From contig CH003389.1 of assembly GCA_000149265.1 (NCBI GenBank), positions 322,829-386,828 on the forward strand: a stretch of DNA of 64,000 nt, given 5' to 3'. Shown here piece by piece: positions 1 through 10,437 of the stretch. Under the pieces are notes generated by a model. That model was not told where the DNA came from. It made no database searches and worked only from the letters and a program-made list of their open reading frames with translations. The DNA comes from Ciona savignyi. Taxonomy: Eukaryota > Chordata > Ascidiacea > Phlebobranchia > Cionidae. Position numbers and translations under genes: made by a program. Within the stretch, counting starts at the first letter, position 1. Every line of letters begins with the position of its first letter.

Positions 1-226
1 AATACGCCATGGCAAACAATTTAACCTAAGAAATATATGTTAATTTTTTGTGACAATTCTGAACAAATTAAAATTAAATTTGCCTTTTTCCTAGAAGTGC
101 AAATAAGTTGTAAGAAAAATACAAAAGAGTACAAAATAGTTAATATAAAGTGTGTACAACACATTTAAATAAAAGTATGTACAACACAGTAAAACAAAAG
201 TAAGCACAGCCAATTAAAAGTTATAC

Positions 227-1641
227 CTGCAACTGATCTTGAAATATAGCCGGGAACAATGGCCATGAAAGCTGCAGCAACCAACCCTGCCCCGCTGTTT
301 GAGAGCTCTTTCGTCAAGTGGTAAGTGACGATCGCGGTGAATGAAGAGAAGAGCGGAGCCAGGAAGACACACATGTTCCGGATGTCAATTGTGAGGTTCA
401 AGTAGTGCAGGACGTTGTAAAATGCAGCAGCCGTCACCATCAGTCCTTGATTGGAATAAAAATAATGATTTTGCAGTGTTGATGGTGATTTAGTGGATGC
501 TATACATTATACAGCAGAGTTGGTAGCATTTAAAGCAGGGATTAAATTTCAAGAAAAATGGGTACATAAAGAAACAATTAAAAAGTCATTACATAGACTG
601 TTATTAACTAAAACTGGTTTGTTGTTAAATTACATCATAATGGAAAGATAGGCAAATGGAAATCATGTATACAAAATTAAAATCAATATTAAAAAGGGCA
701 TAAAACAAGGACTATTTTACAATAAACCAGTACTTGTAACGTAAACATATATTGTATGTCTGAATTAAACCTGGAAACACAAACCTGGGTATATAGTTCC
801 CCCAATAATACGACCAAGAGGGTACCAAGCCATTTCATCGAACCAGTTGTGGAAATCATAAAATCCTTTCTCAGCCAAGAACCTTGTTGTTCGGTAGTTG
901 AAGTATGGATCGAATTCGTGGATGACACTTTCGAACCGAAGGACCGAGAACAACCTCACACAAAACGCTAAAAACAAATAATTATGTTAGGGGTCGACGC
1001 AAAAGAGTTGTGAAGTTGTGGGTTCGATTCTTACTTAAAGGAGAGACTTATCATAATATTGGGTAAACTTTTATGTCGGTTTGTTTAAAATGGTGTAAAT
1101 CTGGGGATATTTACAGGTGTTTAGACACTTTCGAATCGAAGGACTGAGAAAAACGTTAGGCAAAACGCTAAATAATTGTGTTAGGAAACAACACAAAAGA
1201 AGAAAATAATTGTGTTAGGAAACAACACAAAATATGTTTTCATCACTAATCTTACCGCCTTTGGTATTACCACTATTTGTAATAATTATCCTTAAAATTC
1301 TATTATTTAGGAGGTTTCAGGGTTATATCAATTTTAAATAAAATCATGGAAAATGTATTTGTACTATGTCGTGTCTTCCACGATATTTATACTTAGTAAG
1401 CACTTCATATAAAATATATAATTCCATTTAAACACAGACATGCAACTACAATTTACAATGATAGGTAGTGAAGCAGAGTGAAAAACTTTTGAATATCTGT
1501 ACAGGAAAGTTGATATATTGCTAATAAAGTTGTTACGTAGCATTAATTACCCAGAATGCAGCAAATTGCCAGGATCAGCATCTTCAACAAAGTGTCCTGC
1601 TTTTCGGACGACATACGGAAAAAGCCAGTTTTCCCCATCAT
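227..1641 (-). CDS. STT3A: STT3A-like oligosaccharyltransferase catalytic subunit, exons 1-3 (partial)
   Basis: This encodes the catalytic subunit of the ER oligosaccharyltransferase, which transfers the lipid-linked glycan to asparagine. Three coding exons are visible on the minus strand: 1551-1641, 785-967 and 227-445, with consistent GT-AG boundaries and phase 1 at each junction. About 164 residues are present and the rest lies left of the window. The N-terminus carries the family start ([12 protein letters not shown], first membrane helix). The first luminal loop has [20 protein letters not shown], the conserved acidic catalytic-loop motif, followed by [16 protein letters not shown]. Exon 3 holds two or more membrane helices and ends in [31 protein letters not shown] resembles the STT3A rather than the STT3B paralogue. 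Two adjacent ATGs at 1641 and 1638 are possible starts. Exon sequence is intact. The family call is firm and the A-type assignment is good. Confidence 0.93.
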
Positions 1642-3326
1642 GGTTTCTACATGGAAAATTTAATTAGAAATTACATGGTATTTATTTTTTAAAATTATAG
1701 AAATGTTGTCTGGAGTTGAGATTGAAAATTCATTTGAATTCCATGGTGTAGTGGGCAACAACATTTATTTGTACCTATGTGTCATGAAGGAATACAAAAT
1801 TTTAATAAAACAATAGGGCTTGTTTAAAGTCAGTCATGAGCAGTACGCACAAAATAAAATAAACTTATTCTGTTTAAAAACATAAAATATGGTAATTTTA
1901 AAATAACTTCTATGGCACCACATATCGTATGGTTAGTTCTTATACCAGTATTACCACATTAGGTAACATTTTAATTGCCTCATGCCCACAGTCGGGCAGT
2001 TGTTAAAATTCTTATTTATATTGGAAAACCACATTAATATAAGCAATCATAGTGTATTTACAGCGACCAGACATATTTCCCAATTTTTGTTAAATTGTGC
2101 TGAACACGTGTACAGAACAGTACACCATCGGTTCATTCACAAATAAACGATCTCGCACTTTTAAAATATCATAAATTACTGAAAATTCTTACTTGAATAT
2201 ACTTCCAAAACTACTAATTCAATTTCTCTTCGCAAAACCGGCAGGAACGGAAAATCAATCAAAACAACCAAGCTGAACCGGCCAATGTAAGTCCCGAAGA
2301 GAATGTTACACGTCTACCGGTGTGCGTCACTTTGCGTAACTACGTGTCAATACGTCACGATCAAACAAACGTGCTCTCTGCTGCACCACGCCGATGTTGT
2401 ATCGCTCCCCAATTATATACGATAAAATATAACAGACTTTGCACTGCGCAGTTATGATTTTATGTCAATTTGCCACAACATAACCAAAATATACATTTAC
2501 TTTTTGTTTATATGCAATCGATCACTATTTAATCGGAGTTACGTTTCTGGGAATCTATCGAAAAAAGGTGAATATTTTTTATTTTAAATGTTAAGAGAAC
2601 TTTAAAAATAATGGCGTCTAATTCACAAAAGGGAAGAATGCTAACATAGAAATTCTCTTTAAAAGTGTGTTGATTTGGATCTTTATTTCCTTCATACGTA
2701 CACTGTACAGTAATAGTGTAATATTTTTTCTTATTTTCGAGTTTGGGTGTTTCCCAGACTAAACGGCGACAATATAAAATTTCCCGGAGATATCGTGTAA
2801 CAACCAAGGTTTCATTACTTTTATTTACATCAACCACGCAACATCACATCGGTTAATAAAATAGGGCTTCATTTCTGGTGCGGCACTTTTTTTCGAAATA
2901 GGCAAAATTACAAAAGATTTGTGAATAATGTGAAATGACGTAATTTAGCTTCTGTGGCCAGAAACTGCATTTCTGGTGTTACTGCTATTTCCAGGATTGT
3001 TAACGTCATAATATGAACAACTATTAACGTATAAAATCGCTGATAAAACAGCAGGCGACCCAATACATGTTATGTACAAGGCAATATTGTACAATTAAAG
3101 TAAAATTCTGTATCTAAATATCCATTTGCAAGTCCTTTGAACCAAACTCATGTAATAATGAGCTGATTCGACAACATTGGCCAGTGCATTAATTACCTTT
3201 TCCGTTTACAATAACGCGAATAGCAAAATTGTTAAAACATTGTCCTACAGCAAAATTATTGTGTCCAACAGCAAAATTATTAAAACAGCATCTTTTACTT
3301 TGAACAAAATTAACTTTTAGAACTTT
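1642..3326. other. Gene-free stretch upstream of STT3A
   Basis: This AT-rich sequence contains no open frame with recognisable protein similarity. It should include the STT3A promoter and 5' untranslated region; the slightly GC-richer patch near 2240-2410 is a candidate, but I see no defined core-promoter motif. The open frame at 2529-2837 on the minus strand has no features I recognise. Confidence 0.5.
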
Positions 3327-4112
3327 ATGCAGACGATGACGTCATATCCGATGACGTGTATCTTTGTGACTTCTTTTCGTATAAGACTTTCTTTCGCGGG
3401 ATTTAACATTATGGCAATTTCAGTGTTGGCGACCTTAGCTTCTTCCTCTACAAATTCTACGAGGTCGGAAAAATCCGCTTCTTTGCCACGACGGCGAGCA
3501 ATTGCCGCGACACGGCGCTTAAACAGTTTCTAAGAGTCGTACGGTAACTTCGATGTCAGCGCGACAAGGAGTTCAACTGAATTCATATCAAAGTTATTTA
3601 TGCTACTCAGAACAGTAAGGTATTTTCTCATCAATAGAGCATAACCGCGAATACCAGAGGAATCTCAGGGCTTCAGATTTGGTCGACTTAATAGTTCACG
3701 GAAAAATGCGCGAGAAACTATACTGGGTTTACCATAGTTATTGTACAGAATCTGTCTTGCTTGTTTGTATCCATCCTTTGGTTCAAAAATGACGCAGTGC
3801 TCGATAAGCTCTCGAGCTTGGCTTCTACACAGTTGCAGCAGAAAACTCAACTTTTTCTCAATTTTTTTTTCTCATTTTCTCAATGAAAGCATCAAAATGT
3901 ATTTGAAATGGCCAGTATTTCATTGGCTCCCCGGAAAATGTAACATTCTCCGCATTGGTGATGTGCATAGCTTCGCACGACCGACCATAACTTGCTCTGC
4001 AGTCGGGTGTCTTCAACATACTTCGCCATACTACCTTTAGGTTTATGAAAAAGCGAATCTTCTGAGCTTCTATTGCCCTCCATATCCTTGACTTGTTCGA
4101 TTTGATGACCAA
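3327..4112 (-). pseudogene. Decayed Pao/BEL retrotransposon gag (DUF1759-type) fragment
   Basis: Read on the minus strand, successive frames give a degraded Pao/BEL gag. First comes a segment with FSGEPMKYWPFQIHFDAF, then a segment with SQARELIEHCVIFEPKDGY and KQARQILYNNYGKPSIVSRA, then a segment with GYALLMRKYLTVLSSINNF, and finally RRRGKEADFSDLVEFVEEEA. The order and motifs match the conserved gag-like region that precedes protease in Pao/BEL elements. Stops and frame changes interrupt it, for example near 3535 and 3660. No reverse transcriptase or LTRs were found next to it, so it is a truncated relic. Its nearest neighbour is STT3A, to which it has no functional relation. Confidence 0.75.
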
Positions 4113-4139
4113 TATTAAAAAAAAACTTGTATCTTACGT

Positions 4140-4720
4140 TTCTACAAATGTTTGCTAAACGTTTAAAATCTTAAAGCTCTTTTTATTTTTCTTAAAATCT
4201 TATGTAGTGCCACATTGTGCATAAGACTACACAATAAACATATATTTATTATTTAAACCGTTTTAAATATTTATAATCATAATCTGCATTTTAATCAAAT
4301 GTGTAACAAGATATTGCATACAATTAGTAGCGGATTGCTAGTAAAAACTAAAGAATTAGTAGTAAAACTAGAGGGTGGTCAACAACGTGTTTAACCACCA
4401 CTCTTTGTAAAACACATGTCGTATGCTATATATTCATGCTACAGCGTCCTTAACAACAAATTGTATTTTAACACCAAGTATTAAGTTCGTTTCTGCAAGC
4501 ATAAACGCATGGGCCCCTAAGGTAACAATCCAATCTTGTTATTAATGTTTTATACACAATATATGTTATTGTTAAATATGTGCACGTCAGGTCCATATTA
4601 TCAAACATTTCAGAAAGTTTAAACCGGACTGCAATAGTTTTGTTTCTGCAAGCATAAATGCATGGGTTTCAGAGTTATCGAATCAAACCCGTAATAGAAG
4701 AAAATATCCTCCTATTCCTG
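4140..4720 (+). repeat. Left-end fragment of the long-inverted-repeat (foldback-like) family
   Basis: This is the same sequence as the left end at about 6400-6930, including the start CTAGAGGGTGG, the box GTTTAACCACCACT and two copies of GCATAAACGCATGG-type sequence. The similarity also runs about 200 bp outward of the apparent terminus (4140-4370 against 6400-6595). No matching right end lies directly downstream, so this is a solo fragment or a deleted copy. Confidence 0.6.
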
Positions 4721-5089
4721 TCACAATAATAATTCAGGAAAATATCATCGTTTTTTTGCGGTGACATTTTATTAGAAATATATACGACACAACAGTAAGG
4801 ACAAATAGTGTACGACAAAACAATGTGTGAACCGGCAGCAGCCGAACGGCAGAATGTCTTAGGAAACAGTTATTTACATGTAAAAAGTTAAACAGATGCC
4901 CACTTTAATTTGTGGTTAAGTGACTTATTTTTGGATTTTGCGATAATTTTCAGAAGTACGAATCTCTATTACAAGGTTCTTAAAAATTTCAAAGACCGGG
5001 AAAATTTGTTGATATATACATTTATATGTTACAAAGCGCGCACATAATAGGAGGCAATTTACGAGTTAGTTGCAATTTTTTTTTTTTTT

Positions 5090-5194
5090 ACCGAGCCAAG
5101 TTTCGAACCAATTTTGGGCTCGTCACTAGGACCGTTTTATGTATAAGAGTCGGTATATGTATCGGTCGCGTTAACCATTTGGCCACACGACCGT
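5090..5194 (-). mobile_element. SINE-B, short tRNA-derived SINE
   Basis: On the minus strand the element starts with a tRNA-Ser-like head: an A-box-like TGGCCAAATGGTTAACG and, about 70 nt on, a B-box-like GGTTCGAAACTTGG. It ends in a poly(A) tract, seen as a T-run at 5077-5088 on the plus strand. It is flanked by an 18-19 bp target duplication, ACGAGTTAGTTGCAATTT at 5061 and ACGAGTTGGTTGCAATTT at 5195, with one mismatch. That makes it a retroposed copy rather than a tRNA gene. Confidence 0.85.
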
Positions 5195-5798
5195 ACGAGT
5201 TGGTTGCAATTTTCGGGAAATCCGACCAACTTTCAGTGTTATCGACCACTATAAGCGTTAATCGTAAATTGGCGCAGATCCATGCGCTTACGTTCTCCCA
5301 GTATTTATTTTTTACGCAAAAATATGAAACAATGTTTCTGTATCCCCTTAACAGAAGACACAAAGACCCGAGTCCACTTTCCCAAATTTATAAAGAATGT
5401 TATTGGTGACCATGGCTCTTAGATTGAGTTTAATCTAAAACAAGCGGAGTCTAGACTCAAGTGCACAGTAAAATAAGTTTTTATAAATATTTTCCCATGA
5501 CTCGATGGATAGGGATATGACGTGTGTGTCTTAAACCCATTCAAGTTCTTTTTTTCTTGGCCATATTTGTAAGTGTTCAAAAATCCAAAATAGTATTTTT
5601 GACGGTTTGGCACTTTTCCAGGGCAATATCCGCTACTGCCGTACCGTAAGTCAGCGCTGGGGTCGTAATATCAGTTAAAGCGTCATTGAGTGGTTTTTGA
5701 ATTGCTGATATAAGCTTAATGTATTCGATAAGTCGGTATTATTAGGCAATAAACTTAGCATTCTAGCTACTTCGTCGTAGAGTATTGCGACCAGGATT

Positions 5799-5912
5799 TT
5801 TTTTAAACCGAGCCAAGTTTCGAACCCATGATGGGATCGTTACTTGGACCGTTTTTATATTGTAGTCGGTATATGTATCGGTCGCGTTAACCATTTGGCC
5901 ACACGACCGTAC
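5799..5912 (-). mobile_element. SINE-B copy with perfect 16-bp target duplication
   Basis: This is the second copy of the short tRNA-derived element, in the same orientation as the one at 5.1 kb. The 16-bp direct repeat TATTGCGACCAGGATT stands at 5783-5798 and again at 5913-5928, immediately outside the element. It bounds the element precisely at about 114 bp including the A-tail. A- and B-box-like segments are preserved. Confidence 0.9.
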
Positions 5913-6589
5913 TATTGCGACCAGGATTGGTTGAGCAGTGCGTGGGCAATGTGTCAACAGCCCCATCTCGCGAAGATATCGCCACAGGTTTGTATTGTCT
6001 TCTAAACTGCTTTATTTGCAGCAACCGATTATCTGCAATGTAGTGAACATTCTCACATAAACTTAATAAGTGGACCGTTCACATGGATTGTTTCAACGAG
6101 TAATTTTCGGAATGGTTCCTTCCCGGGTAATATACACAATAGAGAATAAATTCTGATTGGTTTTTAGACAAAAAGCTGTGAGTTTAAAACTGAAAAATAC
6201 TTTCTGCTAATGCAACCATTCGCCGTGTGTTAAGTTTTATTTGCAAGGAAATCTATCGTTAGTCCGATCGATATAATTCTTCCACGTATCCCCATTAACG
6301 GGGAGGAAATATTAATATATTATAGTACACGAAATGTTAAAAGATAAGTCGCAAGAGGGGGTTGCGGAGCGGAATAGTTAAAACCATTAGGCGTCTTTCG
6401 CAAGCTGTTTTCACAAAAATTTACCGGTGACAAATGTGTGCTAAAGGTTCAAAAACCTTAAAGCATTGTTAGCATAGGACTACATAATAAACATATATTT
6501 ATTGCAAAACCTTTTTTTAAATGTATCATCATAATCTTTATTTTTATTTAAATGTGTTACAAGATATTGCATACAATTATGACGAAAAC

Positions 6590-9500
6590 TAGAGAGTGTA
6601 ATCGACATGTTTAACCACCACTAGTTGTAAAGCACATTTCGTGTTCTATATATTCATGCAAGCAGGGTCCCTAGCCACAATTTGCATTTATACACCGAGT
6701 ATGTAGTTTGTTTCTGCAGGCATAAACGAATGGGTCCCTGAAGTAACAATCCGATCTTGTTATCAATGTTCATTACACCATATAGGCCTATATTATTGTC
6801 AGATATGTGCACGTCAGGTACATGTTATTTAATATTTCAGAAAGATTTACCCGGACTGCCATATGTTTATTTCTGCAAGCATAAACGCATGGGTCCCATA
6901 GTTAAACCAAACTTTTTTTTCATGTGTAGTTAAAAAAATTATCGTGTTAGATTTACGAACAGTTTACCACAAATGTTTTAAATTAAAGCCTCGGTTTAGC
7001 GCTGTAGTGATATGAAGCTTAATTCGCAAAACATTCGGATTAAGTTTTTCATGGCTTCGGAGAATTCCCCTGGGTTTAGTACATACATTTCTATTTTTAC
7101 ATATGTGGGTCATGTTATCTAACAATTCCTAAAGTTTTAAACCGATTTGACGACTCCTTGTTGAAGATGTCGGAGCGATAGGCTATGGCATACATGTCAC
7201 AATAACGATTTAGAAACAAATCATAATTTTTAGGGTAATTTTCTAGGTATTTTATATATTTTTTCTCATTTCTACAGCGGCCGCAACCGCACTAACATTC
7301 ACCAAATCTGATCAAAATCAGCTATTTTAGCGCTATGCTCAACAGAAGCTATTTTTTAGACAAATACTTAAGGGGAATCCCTTAGAATTTATTACCTAAA
7401 TATGTGTGTCTGCATATCTAAACCATGTTGTCTAACTATTGACAAAGTTTTATTGCGTTTTCATTACTCCCTCTGGTAAATGTCGTGGCAATATGCCATG
7501 CGTGTCACAATCATGATTCAGGAACTGTCTTCGTTTAGGATAGGATAGGATAGGATATTCATGTTTATCCCCGTGAATGAGAAAACCAAGGGGGTTAACA
7601 CACGGGCAATCGTCAGATCACCTCGCGCCCATCGTCGGGTTACCGGTGCGATTGCAGTGTGTTGTATATGATAGACAAGTTCCTTCAATTTGGTAGAACC
7701 CATTAATCCGCTGGGTTCAGGCAATGTCCGTAAAGTGCCTTGCCCAAGGAAACAACCGACTAGCTACCGACCAGTTTCGCACCTTCAACCTTTCGATTGA
7801 AAGGCGACGCACTTAACCGTTAGACCAACGGGCCGGACAAAGGAGTTTTAAGGAAGTTTGTGTTTTTAATTGGCATAAAAGTGGCTAACGGTCCAAACTT
7901 CTACCAAATCTGAATGAAATTGGAGCAGCTGTTTAAGCACTATACTTAAAAAAATAAAAATTCTGGGTTGACCTTTGTATAGGTATGGGTCCCATTTAAG
8001 TGTTTTGTCATTTTTTTTCGTTTTCCTTAATCAAATACTTGACAGGCATGTCATGCCGCACCGACATCTACCAGAAGGAATAATGGAATCGTAATGAAAC
8101 TTTGTCGTTTGTTAGGCAACATGGTCTAGATATGAAGAAACCAAAATTAAACATATCGAGGGGAATTCCCCCAGGAAGTGACAGTCCAAAACGGTATTTT
8201 TTCTAAAAATTTACTTTTGGAGGCATTGCACGGCTGCTCCAATTTTGATCAGGTAAAATGTAAGTGTGTTAGCCTGTGATTTATCAATTAAAAGAAACAA
8301 ACTATTTATCTAGAGAAATACCCTAAAAATGAACATTTGTTCCTGAATAGCACCGACATCTTTCAGAAGGGGTAATGGAAATGCAATGGAATTGTGTTAT
8401 TATAATCTAGATATGCAGGAACCCAAATGTTAGATGATAAATTTAGGGGAATCTCCCCAAACCATGAATCACTAAATCTAGATTTTTCAGGAATTTAGAT
8501 TTATTTCTACATATCCCTTAAGTAATAACATGCTTTATTTTAAACACGTGTGGTAGAATATTAGTCCTTTAATAAATGCTGTTTAAAATATAACAAAGTA
8601 AGAACTACTTCTGGAAATACGCTTAATATGACGATTTTTGTTGGAAAGAGTATTTAGACTTGTAGTGATTTCACAGCTTGTGTAATATCTTTTTGCGCAT
8701 TATATTAAGTTTTGTTAAAATTGTTGAAATAAGATTTTAATGCATACACAGCTGTGCTTCTCTCAAAACCTTTCCCCTGATTTCTTGTGGCCTGTCAATC
8801 AACGTTAACATTCGCACCGATGTTTCCGATTGAATCCTTCCCACATTATGCAATACGTGGCGAGGTGTTTTGTTTATAAATTTATTGCATTAATCCATTA
8901 TCAAAAAAGCATTCTGGGGTGCGGACCTAAGCACCGCCTGCTTGGAGCCGCAGCTTCAGGCATGTATAACAGAAGAAATGTTTCTATTGTACTGTCTCGG
9001 CTTGCAATCTAACACTAAAGAAACCTTTTGTAAAGAGTCGGATTGCGAGCTATTTAAATTTTGGCTGAGGACTGTAGGTTGGGGAGGTTCAGGCCAGATT
9101 TAGTGCAAGCAATAGGCGCAAATACAAATATGTAGCCTACTAAGCAAATAACTAGAAACCCCAAAGAGCTTTTGAAATTAGGTTGAAGTTGTAGTATCTA
9201 TCTAAGATGGACTAGATGTGCTTATCTGATTCGTGGTAAATACACCAACGGAACATTTCAGTTTTCCCAATATTTGACGTTATATTTTAAAAATTGTAAT
9301 CGACATTTTTTTATACCAGCATTATAAAAGAATGATTGTCTTAATGGTTGTAGATGTATAGAAATAAAAAAATATTTTTTTAATTGCACGGCGAAAAGAA
9401 ATTTGGTTTGATAACTATGGGACCCATGCGTTTATTCTTGCAGAAACAAAACTATGGCAGTCGGGTTAAAACTGTCTGGAATTCTGGATAACATGGACCT

Positions 9501-9726
9501 TACGTGCACATATCTGACAATAACATGGGCCTATATGGTGTAATGAACATTGATAACAAGATCAGATTGTTACCTTAGGGAGCCATGCGTTTATGCTTGC
9601 AGAAACAAACTACAAACTCGGTGTATAAAATGCAAATTGTAGTTAGGGACCCTGTACCATAAATATATGGCATACAACATGTGTTTTATAAATAGTGATG
9701 GTTAAACACGTGGTTGAAACTCTCTA
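6590..9726. mobile_element. Palindromic foldback-like element with about 330-bp inverted termini
   Basis: The left end begins CTAGAGAGTGTAATCGAC and the right end finishes GTGGTTGAAACTCTCTAG. Inverted similarity extends over about 330 bp (6590-6930 against 9400-9726), with shared boxes such as GCATAAACGCATGGGTCCC and GTGCACGTCAGGT. Inside the termini, degenerate units centred on GGGAATTCCC lie at about 7066, 7231 and 7372 in one orientation, and at about 8157, 8310 and 8449 in the other. The whole is therefore a large imperfect palindrome. No transposase frame was seen, so it is non-autonomous. A SINE sits at 7537-7838, and 8530-9390 is non-repeated filler. Target duplications could not be fixed. 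Confidence 0.7.
7537..7838 (-). mobile_element. SINE-A, tRNA-derived SINE of about 290 bp, full length
   Basis: Read on the minus strand, it opens with CCGGCCCGTTGGTCTAACGG (A-box region), then TTGAAGGTGCGAAACTGG (B-box region). A conserved body follows (CTTGGGCAAGGCACTT-like, ATTAATGGGTTCTACCAAATT, ACCCGACGATGGGCGCGAGG). It ends in a simple tail of ATCCT repeats. Many further copies in both orientations across the window show that it is a dispersed SINE. It interrupts the foldback-like element. Confidence 0.85.
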
Positions 9727-10437
9727 GTTTGTATGATAATGCTACTCTGTAAATATATGCGTTACATCTTTTTGCGCTATACCAGACGTACCAGAACAGG
9801 TCTTCCAGTTAAAAATAACTAATTCCAACATTACCAAAACGTTCTTCCAACTTAGTACTTGTATTTCACTTCTACCTTAAGGTATTATGAAAATGTGCGG
9901 TTTCAAAACTACTTAAACTTGAACTTCACTCCTATACATAATGAAATAAATAATAAATACATAGAATAAAGTAAGATTACCTGCGAAAAATATCACAACC
10001 ATTCGCTTTAAAAACTCCCAAATCTTACACGAGGCATATATTGCGTAACGTGCGATAATAATGCCACTGATACGACTAATAGGGTATTTATCATATTATT
10101 CCCAAGTGTAAACGAATGACGTAGGGATTTCAATGTAACATAAGAAAATAAAGATTCCCGTACATATGTTTGTACAAGTTCACAATTCCACTGTTTAAAT
10201 CATGTAAATCACGAATTTTGCACACGGTTACACGTGATCCGGGTAATTGAATACAGCTCAACAATAAGATAAATACAATAAATGTTCCAATTCACGCGCA
10301 TATGTTAAACTGTGCGGTATATTGGTAAACTATTTTACCCTACTATTAAATCATTGTTTTTCGCACACAGCCAATGAAGTATTCTTCCGTTTACCCTATG
10401 TAGAGTCCAATTCGACAGGTTAAATTTTGTGAAAAAC

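Larger units (their letters stand above)
4721..6399. other. Gene-free stretch holding two short SINEs
   Basis: Apart from the two tRNA-derived SINEs annotated separately, this stretch has no frame with recognisable protein similarity. The open frames at 5026-5409 and 5088-5363 run through the first SINE and are not taken as genes. Confidence 0.5.

Noticed and set aside
5090..5194. Possible tRNA-Ser gene
   Set aside because: Box spacing is too long, no cloverleaf closes, and a target duplication and A-tail mark it as a SINE.
7518..7724. Recurrent small open frame starting [15 protein letters not shown] (also at 37622 and 41462, and related frames at 51275 and 36077)
   Set aside because: It lies entirely within SINE-A copies and recurs only because the SINE does.
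8830..9012. 60-codon plus-strand frame inside the foldback-like element
   Set aside because: It is short, without recognisable motifs or splice context, in AT-rich filler.
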